DNA of 64,000 bases from CAJXVY01 sp965660355 (GTDB taxonomy: Bacteria > Actinomycetota > Actinomycetes > Actinomycetales > Microbacteriaceae), in assembly GCA_965660355.1 (NCBI GenBank), contig CBFHZN010000007.1, positions 1 through 64,000 of the forward strand. The letters are read 5' to 3'. The translations under genes were made by a program, and so were the position numbers. A model generated the notes under the pieces. It did not search any database. It worked only from the letters and a program-made list of their open reading frames with translations, and was not told the origin of the DNA. The number at the start of each line of letters is the position of its first letter. Positions within the stretch are counted from its first letter, which is position 1. This document shows positions 15,215 through 22,394 of this stretch, piece after piece.

Positions 15215-15837
15215 GTAATACGCCTGTCAGAACAGTAAATAACCCGCCCAGATCGAACGGGCCGTTTCGAGTAAAATTAAGAGACGAAGATTATCTGACA
15301 TTCTTGCATATACCAAAGACTGCTGGTTCTTCTATTCAAAGTTGGGTCTATGGGTTATTTGAGACCGGGAATACGCCGATCAAGTCTTTTCAGTGTTATG
15401 ATCTTCATCTGACATTACAGGACGTGGTAGAAAAATCATACTGGGGTGACAATTTAGGAACTAAGTTCACTGTGATTAGAAACCCATATGTCCGGTATAT
15501 AAGTTTATGGAACTTTGAATCAACCTATTCAAGAAGGTATATCGGAACGGATTTTGTAGAATGGTGGAGGTCTTGGGATAATGAAAAGGCGCCCCTACAA
15601 TCTGAGTATTGGAAGGGATGTGATATAATTATTCGATACGAAAATTTGCAAAAAGAATTAGACGAAAAAATTGCTATGCGATTTTTTAAACAACCTTCTG
15701 TGTTGGGAAAAGAAAAATTCGTTAACAAGAGTTATACTATAGAAGAAGTAGATACCGTTATTCCCAAAGAAATACGAGAAGAAATATACCAACTAGATAT
15801 AGAAACATTTGACACATTTGGATATGAACGATGTTAG
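15211..15837 (+). CDS. Sulfotransferase (PAPS-dependent), copy 2
   Basis: A 208-residue sulfotransferase. The 5'-phosphosulfate loop TFLHIPKTAGSSI lies at about 30-42, and FTVIRNPYVRYISL at about 86-99 is the 3'-phosphate site. The start is a TTG overlapping the previous stop (TTGA). It is more AT-rich than its neighbours and only distantly like copies 1 and 3 outside the motifs, suggesting separate acquisition. The acceptor is unknown; position in the sugar cluster points to a glycan. Confidence 0.83.
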   Translation: MSNTPVRTVNNPPRSNGPFRVKLRDEDYLTFLHIPKTAGSSIQSWVYGLFETGNTPIKSFQCYDLHLTLQDVVEKSYWGDNLGTKFTVIRNPYVRYISLWNFESTYSRRYIGTDFVEWWRSWDNEKAPLQSEYWKGCDIIIRYENLQKELDEKIAMRFFKQPSVLGKEKFVNKSYTIEEVDTVIPKEIREEIYQLDIETFDTFGYERC

Positions 15838-16496
15838 ACAAAACTTTTTTAACAGGATGTGACGAGAATACATCATGGCAGTTGCCTTGGTTTATTCGTA
15901 ACTATCTTGATGCAAATGATACCCACCTCTATGTCTGTGACTTTGGAATGGAACAAGAGATGGTTGACTTTGTGAATGCATTAGATCACAATGTTACCCT
16001 GATCGAAACGAAGAGTAATGCAACAGGTTGGTTTAAAAAACCTCTCGCAATGTTACAGGTCGCCGAACTTTCTCACAAGTCGTGTTGGGTTGATACTGAC
16101 TGCGAGATCTTTGCGGATATCTCGGGCATCTTTGACTATACCGCGACCAACAAAATCTCGATGTGCGAAGATCGTCCGTGGACAAAGAGACGGGGACATC
16201 ATGGTGTCTGGTATAACTCTGGGGTTGTTGCGTTCGAAGGCAAACCCAATATTCTAAGAGCATGGGCAGAACAGTGTATCAACAATCCCATCCAAGGAGA
16301 TCAAGAGACCCTTTATGCTATGATGGGTGGGGATGAAATTATGAAGATGTCGGTAATCTCACCTCTACCACATAAATATAATACACTGCGACTGGACTAT
16401 CAGGATGGGATTGCGGTACAGAATCCTATGATTGTTCATCATACAGGCGCAAAGGGTAAGAAGTACATACGGGAAATGATGTCCAATGATCAGTAG
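15831..16496 (+). CDS. GT-A fold glycosyltransferase-like protein
   Basis: A 221-residue protein with CWVDTDCEIFADI (about 85-97) carrying the DxD metal-binding motif, and GVWYNSGVVAFEGKP (about 124-138), typical of small sugar transferases. MIVHHTGAKGKKYI near the C terminus gives the H-x-x-G-x-K closing motif. It overlaps the upstream sulfotransferase by 7 bp and the inner spanin gene by 11 bp. The specificity is unknown. Confidence 0.68.
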   Translation: MLDKTFLTGCDENTSWQLPWFIRNYLDANDTHLYVCDFGMEQEMVDFVNALDHNVTLIETKSNATGWFKKPLAMLQVAELSHKSCWVDTDCEIFADISGIFDYTATNKISMCEDRPWTKRRGHHGVWYNSGVVAFEGKPNILRAWAEQCINNPIQGDQETLYAMMGGDEIMKMSVISPLPHKYNTLRLDYQDGIAVQNPMIVHHTGAKGKKYIREMMSNDQ

Positions 16497-16914
16497 AATT
16501 ATCAGTAAAGTATTGTTAGGCGTGACTCTCACGATGGGGGTGGGTGCTTATTTTTACTATAAAGACACACAGGGGACGATTCAGAATCTTCAGGCAGAGA
16601 TTCAATCACAACAGAATTTGATTAACGGGTTTGAACTGAGACAAGAAGAACAGATCAACACTATCGAATCGTTACAGGAGACCTTGGACAATACCACCCA
16701 AAACCTGAACGATTTGGTTGAACGTAACAATGAGATCGAGTCAGAAATGAATCGTTATTTGGATATCTTTGCGAGACATGATTTATCTCGACTTGCATCC
16801 GCAAAACCGGGATTGATCGAAAGTCGCATTAACAAAGGAACTCAAGATGTTTTCGACACTATTGAAAACGACACTACTGATATTGACAGTGTCACTGATC
16901 AGCGGATGCGCTAG
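16486..16914 (+). CDS. Inner-membrane spanin (Rz-like)
   Basis: A 142-residue protein with an N-terminal membrane anchor (about 8-25, VLLGVTLTMGVGAYFYY) and a long periplasmic Gln/Glu/Asn-rich coiled coil (about 30-95). This is the plan of i-spanins, which join an outer-membrane partner to fuse both membranes at the end of lysis. The partner gene starts inside this one in another frame, as in Rz/Rz1 of lambda. Assignment rests on topology and the partner, not on sequence identity. Confidence 0.75.
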   Translation: MISRIISKVLLGVTLTMGVGAYFYYKDTQGTIQNLQAEIQSQQNLINGFELRQEEQINTIESLQETLDNTTQNLNDLVERNNEIESEMNRYLDIFARHDLSRLASAKPGLIESRINKGTQDVFDTIENDTTDIDSVTDQRMR

Positions 16915-17224
16915 TTTTGGAAGTCCGGAACCAACTCCGGTAGAGATTCGGACAGTCGAGGTTCCGACTCCGATCACACACCCGACTCTTCCCAGACCGA
17001 TTGATCTTAAAGACCCTCGGTGGTATGTGGTGTCTGATTCGAATGTGGACACCTTTCTTGAAGATATCAAGAAGAGAAATGGTGGTCAAGTGGTTTTTGT
17101 TGCTATGACCGTCAAAGACTATGAATTGATGGCATATAATATGCAGGAAATTCGTAGATATATAAACCAGACCAAAGAAGTTATTTTATATTATCGCACA
17201 CTTGACGGAGAACAAGAAAAATGA
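16847..17224 (+). CDS. Outer-membrane lipoprotein spanin (Rz1-like)
   Basis: A 125-residue protein with a lipoprotein signal: a hydrophobic stretch followed by the lipobox LISGC, so lipid attachment would be at Cys21. After it comes a Pro-rich segment (PEPTPVEIRTVEVPTPI), common in o-spanins. It overlaps the inner spanin gene by 68 bp in a different frame. It is longer than lambda Rz1, as is usual for T4-like phages. It overlaps the next gene by 4 bp. Confidence 0.75.
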   Translation: MFSTLLKTTLLILTVSLISGCASFGSPEPTPVEIRTVEVPTPITHPTLPRPIDLKDPRWYVVSDSNVDTFLEDIKKRNGGQVVFVAMTVKDYELMAYNMQEIRRYINQTKEVILYYRTLDGEQEK

Positions 17225-17853
17225 GAGTGAATGTTTTAGGTAATGGCGACCATGCCTATATGTTCAAACGAGGGACGCCTGGCAAACTTTTGATTTGTAA
17301 TATGCCTCCTTTCGAGATACCGAACAATGAAGTTCATGCAACCTGTATGGTAGACTTCAAGATGATGAAAGCACTTGCCGAAGGGCAGGTGAGACTTGAC
17401 ATGTATGATTGGGTCTTGGGTACAAGACCTCGAAAGTGGATGGAGATGCAACCTTCGTTCTATCTCAAGTACTCTCAGAGAATCAAAGCATTTCATCAAC
17501 ACATTCCGGAATATGCAAAACTACCGGGACAGAACCCATCACAAGCAGCGACCAACTACTCTTGTGGACACATGGCGGTCGACTATGCGTGTCGCGCACT
17601 CAAAGCAAAAGAGTGTCACATCTATGCATTTGATTCTATTTTTGACATGACTCTGAGAAGCAGTACCGATTTGATTTTACCCAGTGACCGGAGCAACGGA
17701 AACACATATCGGTTGTCAAATAACTGGAGACCTATCTTCACTAAGATGTTCGAAGAGTTTTCGGATACCCAGTTTTATTTACATCACAGTCACAAGAACA
17801 TTAAGATCGAAGTACCCTCGAATGTTTCGATTATTACGGAGGAAGGAAAATGA
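17221..17853 (+). CDS. Unrecognised protein of the carbohydrate block (210 aa)
   Basis: A 210-residue soluble protein with an alpha/beta look: an N-terminal VNVLGNGDHAY strand-turn, then LLICNMPPFEI and TNYSCGHMAVDYACRALKA with a helix, and CHIYAFDSIFDM. The G-N-G / N-x-x-G-H / x-x-x-G(A)-F-D pattern recalls sialyltransferase-like or DUF115-type sugar-related proteins, but the match is too weak to assert. It lies directly after the spanins and is the last large gene before the strand switch. Confidence 0.5.
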   Translation: MRVNVLGNGDHAYMFKRGTPGKLLICNMPPFEIPNNEVHATCMVDFKMMKALAEGQVRLDMYDWVLGTRPRKWMEMQPSFYLKYSQRIKAFHQHIPEYAKLPGQNPSQAATNYSCGHMAVDYACRALKAKECHIYAFDSIFDMTLRSSTDLILPSDRSNGNTYRLSNNWRPIFTKMFEEFSDTQFYLHHSHKNIKIEVPSNVSIITEEGK

Positions 17854-17981
17854 AGAAGATCTGGAATTATATCAAGTGGTATGTCGAAGAGACCATCTTT
17901 GATATGCGCATTCTTTATAGCGCATACCCCAATATCTTGATTCTGACAGTTACCGCTTTGTTAATCGCATTGGTATTGTAA
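17850..17981 (+). CDS. Small single-span membrane protein (43 aa)
   Basis: ATG at 17850 (ATGA overlap, good GGAGGAAGG site inside the previous gene) opens a 43-residue frame. The N-terminal half is amphipathic with several aromatic residues. The C-terminal half (about 29-43, ILILTVTALLIALVL) is a membrane helix. Its stop codon directly abuts the stop of the minus-strand gene. Lysis accessory or antiholin roles are possible given the spanins nearby, but not shown. Confidence 0.55.
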   Translation: MKKIWNYIKWYVEETIFDMRILYSAYPNILILTVTALLIALVL

Positions 17982-18752
17982 TCAATACACTTTGACCGAC
18001 TGTTCGACTCTGCGATACCACTCTCGTTTTTGATCAGACTCTTGACGGTCGTTCTCGGATCGCAGGATAAATGCTTTTGCGATATCGTCCGAGATATACT
18101 TGCAGTATTCGCGGTCTAGAAACCTTTGTTTAGAATCGTCACCTTCGTAGATGTCGATCAGTTCATATTCGGGTTTGCACCATCTACTCCACCTTGACTG
18201 CAATAGTTCACCCCGAAAACTTGCGGTATGGGGAACACCCGCAAATACAATAGCATCGAACTTTTCGTCCGGGACATCTTTGGCATCTTTGATCAAAACC
18301 CTAGAGTCACCATGAAGATATTGTCTATTGAAACGCATGGTCGACAGATCAAAGTGGTCATAGAGATGCCACAGTGCGCCTAGATTTTTGGGGGCATTTG
18401 GTTTCAGGACATGCATGTTAAAGTTGAACCCATACTCTTTATGAATGACAGGCATCAACTGGGATAAGATATTCAACTGGTCTCGATTCCAGTTTCGATT
18501 CTTGCCTTGATCATAGTGTCCCACAAACAAAACATTCTCGGGATTCCGGTTTGCGATCAGATTGAGAAGAATCGGAGATACCACCAACATCTGTTCCAAC
18601 CCCTTATCAAACCGAACTCGGTCATCGATCTGTGTCAGATACTCTTCCATGATCGAGTACAACTTCTGATGTAGATCTCTTTTCCGGCGGGGACTGACTG
18701 TCAGATGGGTAGAGTTGTCTATGACATACTCAACATTCGGATTGTATTTCAT
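17982..18752 (-). CDS. Unrecognised protein (256 aa)
   Basis: A 256-residue protein, rich in Arg, Asp and Tyr, with central alpha/beta character: NVLFVGHYDQG (about 73-83) and KFDAIVFAGVPHT (about 164-176), both reminiscent of nucleotide- or SAM-binding strands. I cannot assign a family. It lies 3 bp downstream of the small conserved gene at 18756-18998 on the same strand, and the pair has a T4-type late promoter, so it is probably a late, possibly virion-related protein. It ends tail to tail with the plus-strand gene with no gap. Confidence 0.55.
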   Translation of the reverse strand: MKYNPNVEYVIDNSTHLTVSPRRKRDLHQKLYSIMEEYLTQIDDRVRFDKGLEQMLVVSPILLNLIANRNPENVLFVGHYDQGKNRNWNRDQLNILSQLMPVIHKEYGFNFNMHVLKPNAPKNLGALWHLYDHFDLSTMRFNRQYLHGDSRVLIKDAKDVPDEKFDAIVFAGVPHTASFRGELLQSRWSRWCKPEYELIDIYEGDDSKQRFLDREYCKYISDDIAKAFILRSENDRQESDQKREWYRRVEQSVKVY

Positions 18753-18755
18753 ACC

Positions 18756-18998
18756 TTATCCTTGATAGATTTTTTGAATGTGGTTCTCGAACTGTTCGAT
18801 CTTTTCCAGACGGTTCGGCCACAGAATATATTCTTTTTCGGGTTTCTGTTTGAGGTTGTCCAACAAAGGTTGGATAGCATTATAAAGTTGATCCAACCTT
18901 TCTTGGGTCTCTTCGACAGAACTCGAAGCAGACTGTACCACCTCTAACTCTGCTTCATCAACTGGTGTAAACCCAAAGTCGAAGATTTCGTCTGTCAT
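18756..18998 (-). CDS. Small conserved T4-like phage protein (80 aa)
   Basis: An 80-residue acidic helical protein. The start MTDEIFDFGFTPVDE and the end EKEYILWPNRLEKIEQF match, by my recollection, a small protein conserved in marine T4-like phages; its function there is not established. The middle is a likely coiled coil (VEETQERLDQLYNAIQPLL). It is transcribed from a minus-strand late promoter at 19027-19034 with a spacing of 28 bp. Confidence 0.6.
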   Translation of the reverse strand: MTDEIFDFGFTPVDEAELEVVQSASSSVEETQERLDQLYNAIQPLLDNLKQKPEKEYILWPNRLEKIEQFENHIQKIYQG

Positions 18999-19026
18999 TT
19001 TGGCAATCCTTGTGTGATTATACCTC

Positions 19027-19034
19027 TATTTATA
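19027..19034 (-). promoter_or_regulatory. T4-type late promoter (minus strand)
   Basis: TATTTATA on the plus strand reads TATAAATA on the minus strand, 28 bp upstream of the start of the gene ending at 18998. It lies back to back with the early promoter P4 region. Confidence 0.72.
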
Positions 19035-19041
19035 TAACCCC

Positions 19042-19155
19042 TTGATTTTAAAGGATTTGTAAGTTCTTGATTTTTGGGAACTTTTTAAAAAAGTTATAAG
19101 TCATTGATTTTAAAGAAGATAAAGATTTGACAAACCCTGTACCAACCCCTATAAT
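19042..19155 (+). promoter_or_regulatory. Early promoter P4 with three upstream boxes
   Basis: -35 TTGACA (19127-19132), 17-bp spacer, -10 TATAAT (19150-19155) with the shared core CCCCTATAATAGGTATTGTA. Upstream lie TTGATTTTAAAGG (19042-19054), TTGATTTTTGGG (19067-19078) and TTGATTTTAAAG (19104-19115). The last is 23 bp upstream of the -35, the same placement as in P1 and P3. The leader again has AATAAAGAGAGAGG. Confidence 0.86.
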
Positions 19156-19192
19156 AGGTATTGTAGAGTTAATAAAGAGAGAGGAAAAAGAT

Positions 19193-19570
19193 ATGGCATT
19201 TATGGATCAAGAACGCAAAAAAGAACGTATGCCTGCGATCAAGGCAGTTCTTAAGAAATACGGTATGAAAGGTAGTGTGAGTGTTCGGCATCACATGGCT
19301 TTGGTTGTGTCTCTCAAGGAAGGCGCGATCGACCTTCGGGGTCGTCACGAACAAGTCAATACTTACTGGATCGAAAAATACTATGATGATGATCCGGTTG
19401 CTCGGGACTTTCTTCTTGAGTTGAAGGACGCTATGTTGGGTTGTGACTACTATAACAACAATGATATTATGACTGACTACTTTGATGTGAGTCACTATAT
19501 CGACATCAACATTGGGTATCCCCCAAAAAACCCGTATGTCTACAAACCAGAACTCGCGGAGGTTGCGTAA
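19193..19570 (+). CDS. Conserved phage protein of unknown function (125 aa)
   Basis: A 125-residue protein behind promoter P4. I take the ATG at 19193, after the GAGAGAGG site; an in-frame TTG at 19127 lies in the -35 and can be ignored. The N-terminal region with AIKAVLKKYGMKGSVSVRHH and the later DYFDVSHYIDINIG belong to a family I have seen in many phages and plasmids with no assigned role. It is soluble, with no metal-binding Cys pattern. Early expression is expected. Confidence 0.7.
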   Translation: MAFMDQERKKERMPAIKAVLKKYGMKGSVSVRHHMALVVSLKEGAIDLRGRHEQVNTYWIEKYYDDDPVARDFLLELKDAMLGCDYYNNNDIMTDYFDVSHYIDINIGYPPKNPYVYKPELAEVA

Positions 19571-19689
19571 TGTACGGGTGCTACTTTTTAAACTTTGATT
19601 ACACCAAATGGTTCGATACTCTTGACGAAGCAGTAGAACACGGTAAGAGTACTACATTTCAGTTTAAAATTATTGAGGATAATGTATGA
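19570..19689 (+). CDS. Very small early protein (39 aa)
   Basis: ATG at 19570 overlaps the upstream stop (TAATG), and the 39-residue frame ends with an ATGA overlap into the next gene. The protein (YGCYFLNFDYTKWFDTLDEA at the start) again has the strand-then-helix pattern of the other small early proteins. Overlaps on both ends favour a real gene. Function unknown. Confidence 0.55.
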   Translation: MYGCYFLNFDYTKWFDTLDEAVEHGKSTTFQFKIIEDNV

Positions 19690-19916
19690 TGTGGAACTAT
19701 GAAGGTGAACGAGTCAAGGGTATCTATTTGGATGATGTTCCCGTGAGTGGACTCGTGAAGAAGAGTCGAGTCAAGTATGGTGGTACTGTTTCGCATCACG
19801 TAGTTCTGGACGAAGGATTCTCTATCATGGATGGTCGAATCAATCGTCAGAAAGGTGAGGTGGTGATTCTTGACCACAATCAGGTCATTCGGTTGATGGG
19901 AGGTAATCTCGAATGA
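19686..19916 (+). CDS. Small early protein, likely beta-rich (76 aa)
   Basis: A 76-residue protein dominated by short strands with Gly/Val (GERVKGIYLDDVPVSGLV, GGTVSHHVVLDEGF, KGEVVILDH), suggesting a small beta barrel. There is no known family. It sits between overlapping genes in the P4 operon. A second ATG directly follows the first, and either could be used. Confidence 0.6.
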   Translation: MMWNYEGERVKGIYLDDVPVSGLVKKSRVKYGGTVSHHVVLDEGFSIMDGRINRQKGEVVILDHNQVIRLMGGNLE

Positions 19917-20206
19917 TCTACGGTTCGATGCGTCACTATCCCAGTGGGAAGAAGAAGAAAACTGACTACTGGAAGAAATCTAAACCTCGCCAACGGACTT
20001 TTAAGGAGCATGTCCCCGAGACCCCCGGGTTCTGGCGAGAAACCCCTCAGATTCCATCTAAGGGGGTCTCAGGTTCAAATGCAAATGAGAATCATTCTCA
20101 AGAATACAAGAGAGAGATCAGTGGTCAGTACACCATTGCCCCCGCGTACAATAAGGGCGCATATCAGGTGATCCCCCGAAATGAAGTAGAAGATATTGGG
20201 AAATAG
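19913..20206 (+). CDS. Small basic protein, unknown function (97 aa)
   Basis: A 97-residue protein with a Lys-rich N-terminal third (SGKKKKTDYWKKSKPRQR) and a Pro/Ser/Asn-rich middle with little predicted structure. It is probably largely disordered and may bind nucleic acid. It is the last gene of the P4 operon before a new promoter. No family recognised. Confidence 0.55.
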   Translation: MIYGSMRHYPSGKKKKTDYWKKSKPRQRTFKEHVPETPGFWRETPQIPSKGVSGSNANENHSQEYKREISGQYTIAPAYNKGAYQVIPRNEVEDIGK

Positions 20207-20210
20207 GGGG

Positions 20211-20239
20211 TTGACAAATCCTGACCCATCGTTTATACT
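20211..20239 (+). promoter_or_regulatory. Sigma70-type promoter
   Basis: -35 TTGACA (20211-20216), 17-bp spacer, -10 TATACT (20234-20239), with GAGAGAGG ahead of the ATG at 20268. It resembles P1-P4 in spacing and leader but has a different core and no upstream TTGATTTTAAAG box. Confidence 0.75.
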
Positions 20240-20267
20240 GGCATAGTAAAAGTGAGAGAGGATCTAT

Positions 20268-20711
20268 ATGAAGTATATGCCTATCATATCCGGTAGGATT
20301 CGACATCTAGATTTGGTCATGAGTTACACCCAGAGTGTACTCAGAGAACTGAATCTACACCGACTTCGAACCCGTCCAATTGTTATCGAGTTTGTCACCA
20401 AGTGTGGTGAAGGCGAGTTCGGATACTGTATTGGTGATGTTGACGGAGTCGAGATTCAGGTTGCTCGCAAGAATCCATACACGGGTAAACCCAATTCATT
20501 CATGAATATGATGCAAACGCTGACCCACGAGTTGGTACACGCTAAACAGTTTCTTCGAGGTGAACTCAAGACCGAGGGTGACTGGGTCTGGAAGGGACGA
20601 AAGTCTTCGGGATACCAGTATGACAACCAACCGTGGGAGAAGGAAGCGTATCGACTGGAGAAGGAGATCTTTTGGAAGTGCTTCCCCATCGATGTAGATT
20701 TTAGGAACTGA
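20268..20711 (+). CDS. Zinc-metalloprotease-like protein (HExxH)
   Basis: A 147-residue protein containing TLTHELVHAKQF (about 84-95): the HELVH sequence is a classic HExxH zinc-binding and catalytic motif, as in SprT-like and other small zincins. An upstream beta part (FGYCIGDVDGVEIQV) and a downstream basic/aromatic part follow the SprT-like layout. Such proteins may act on DNA-bound or host proteins. The third zinc ligand could be the Glu of PWEKEAYRLE, a helix motif typical of this group. The substrate is unknown. Confidence 0.68.
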   Translation: MKYMPIISGRIRHLDLVMSYTQSVLRELNLHRLRTRPIVIEFVTKCGEGEFGYCIGDVDGVEIQVARKNPYTGKPNSFMNMMQTLTHELVHAKQFLRGELKTEGDWVWKGRKSSGYQYDNQPWEKEAYRLEKEIFWKCFPIDVDFRN

Positions 20712-20712
20712 T

Positions 20713-21216
20713 ATGAATATATTTGTACTCGACACCGATCCGGTGATCGCAGCGCAACAGCAGTGCAATAAACATGTGGTGAAAATGCTACTTGAATCTG
20801 CACAGATGTTATGTACTGCACACCGACTTCTTGATGGTGATGATATCATCAGTCAGGATATTTACAAACCAGTCCATCCCAAACATCCGTGTACTCTCTG
20901 GACAATGGAGACTTCATCCAACTATGACTGGCACCACACACACTGGGTAGCATTATGTGATGAGTACACATATCGTTATGGTAAACAACACTTGTCGGAT
21001 CGAAAGTTTCGGGGTATTCTAAACAACCGTCCCAAGAATATTCCGATCGGTGGGTTAACCAAGTTTCGACTTGCAATGGGTTCCAACCCGGAGTGTATGA
21101 AAGATGATCCGGTAGAATCCTATCGTCTATTCTATATGACAAAACAAAAACGGTTCAAGATGGAGTGGACAAAACGAGATATTCCGTCTTGGTTCTTGAC
21201 AGAAAATGTGGCATGA
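20713..21216 (+). CDS. Conserved phage protein (167 aa)
   Basis: A 167-residue protein starting MNIFVLDTDP, followed by AQQQCNKHVVKMLLESAQML. Both are patterns I recall from proteins common in marine T4-like phages, with no assigned function. It is rich in His, Trp and Tyr, including WHHTHWVALC. The D-x-D-P start and His-rich core would suit a nuclease or metal-binding enzyme, but I see no complete known motif. It starts 1 bp after the metalloprotease-like gene, so the two are co-expressed. Confidence 0.6.
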   Translation: MNIFVLDTDPVIAAQQQCNKHVVKMLLESAQMLCTAHRLLDGDDIISQDIYKPVHPKHPCTLWTMETSSNYDWHHTHWVALCDEYTYRYGKQHLSDRKFRGILNNRPKNIPIGGLTKFRLAMGSNPECMKDDPVESYRLFYMTKQKRFKMEWTKRDIPSWFLTENVA

Positions 21217-21225
21217 GGTTATAAT

Positions 21226-21414
21226 ATGAAAAAAGAACAGAGATATGCATTGATTCGTCAGTGTGCAATCAAAGTACAAAACGAACAGACTGTGATCAAG
21301 AAGTATGAAAATGCCATCAAGTATATGGACGATAAGTCCAATCTTGGATGGGGTGACACCGAAGATTATCTGATCGCACATTATGGTGATATTGTGGAGG
21401 CGAACAATGAATGA
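21226..21414 (+). CDS. Small helical protein (62 aa)
   Basis: A 62-residue charged helical protein (RYALIRQCAIKVQNEQ and IKKYENAIKYM segments). No family recognised. It lies 9 bp after the 167-residue gene. Its 3' end could overlap the longest reading of the next gene (ATG at 21407). Confidence 0.58.
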   Translation: MKKEQRYALIRQCAIKVQNEQTVIKKYENAIKYMDDKSNLGWGDTEDYLIAHYGDIVEANNE

Positions 21415-21442
21415 TTTAAAGTTTACAACAGCAGGAGATTAT

Positions 21443-21703
21443 ATGATGCAATACAATAGAGACGAGATGGCAATGACTCTTCGCGAAGGCGTTGCGGATC
21501 TTTCTTTCGAGAAAGTCAAGGATGGTCAGATTCGTGAGATGCGCGCCACCCTGAAACCCGATTTGATTCCGGAAGACAAGATGCCTAAAGGCGGTTCGGT
21601 TGATCAGGGTGCGGGTAACAATACCACCCTTCGGGTCTTTGACCTTGACCTGAATGAGTGGCGTTCGTTTCGTATAGATAAAGTGGTTTCATTCAACGGT
21701 TAG
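21443..21703 (+). CDS. WYL_2-like (Sm/SH3 beta-barrel) phage protein
   Basis: I start this gene at the ATG at 21443 because GCAGGAGA lies 4 bp before it. Two in-frame upstream ATGs (21383, 21407) overlap the previous gene and add an unlikely N terminus. The 86-residue product (MTLREGVADLSFEKVKDG, PDLIPEDKMPKG, WRSFRIDKVVSF) matches small Sm-like SH3-barrel proteins (WYL_2 type) seen in T4-like phages. Their role is not known; nucleic-acid binding or transcription control is a reasonable guess. Confidence 0.65.
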   Translation: MMQYNRDEMAMTLREGVADLSFEKVKDGQIREMRATLKPDLIPEDKMPKGGSVDQGAGNNTTLRVFDLDLNEWRSFRIDKVVSFNG

Positions 21704-21707
21704 GACT

Positions 21708-22394
21708 ATGACTAAGGGAAAGAAAGCGGCCGAGACTCGTAAGAAAAAACAACAGGCTGCACTCGAAGAAATGGGTTATGAGCGTAAAAAGGTTAAACCA
21801 AAACGCGCTCGTAAACCCATGACTCCGGAACAGAAGAAAGCGGCGGCCGAACGTCTCGCAAAAGCAAGAGAAGCGAGGGGTCATACCGGCGCAAAGTCTG
21901 TTCATGAGTCTATTCGAGATTTACCTGAAGATCATCCTATTCACTGGTCAAAAGTAAAGCAGTGGATCAAGGACAGTGAGATGTCTCTGAAACAGATGAA
22001 GTCGTTCAAAGACTCATCTGTGGCAAGCGAAAGGTCTGCATATCAAGACTTGGATGTGTATATCAAGAACATGAAGTCTTACTTGACCACAGGTCACTGG
22101 GCAGACTTTCGGTTTGGCGAGAATCGAGAAAACCGAGTTAATCAGTCATGTGTCGCTATGGCATATTGGCCAGACGGAGAACCCAAGAGAACGATCGGGG
22201 TATTTTATCCAGACATCATGAAGGTCTGGGACGAAGAATTAGAAGAGGCATGGTATGGAAAAGACCACAACAAATCATCAAGAATCCCAACCACAAGAGA
22301 ACTTTATGACGAAGAAGAAGTTCTCGAAGATGGTGGAAGAGACAGTGATGAGAACACAGATGAGTTATATCGATTCAATCGTACATCTGTGTGA
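21708..22394 (+). CDS. Conserved T4-like protein next to gp33 (228 aa)
   Basis: A 228-residue protein. The first 60 residues are very basic (KKAAETRKKKQQAA, KKVKPKRARKPMTPEQKKAAAERLAKAREARG in two stretches) and probably disordered or DNA-binding. The rest is mixed alpha/beta with WSKVKQWIKDSE and FYPDIMKVWDEELEEAW. In marine T4-like phages a protein of this type often precedes gp33 and gp32, as here. Function unknown. Its last 140 bp overlap the gp33 gene in another frame. Confidence 0.6.
   Translation: MTKGKKAAETRKKKQQAALEEMGYERKKVKPKRARKPMTPEQKKAAAERLAKAREARGHTGAKSVHESIRDLPEDHPIHWSKVKQWIKDSEMSLKQMKSFKDSSVASERSAYQDLDVYIKNMKSYLTTGHWADFRFGENRENRVNQSCVAMAYWPDGEPKRTIGVFYPDIMKVWDEELEEAWYGKDHNKSSRIPTTRELYDEEEVLEDGGRDSDENTDELYRFNRTSV

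Noticed and set aside
19127..19192. Longer N terminus of the gene behind promoter P4
   Set aside because: It would begin inside the -35 hexamer; the ATG at 19193 has the GAGAGAGG site shared with other early genes.
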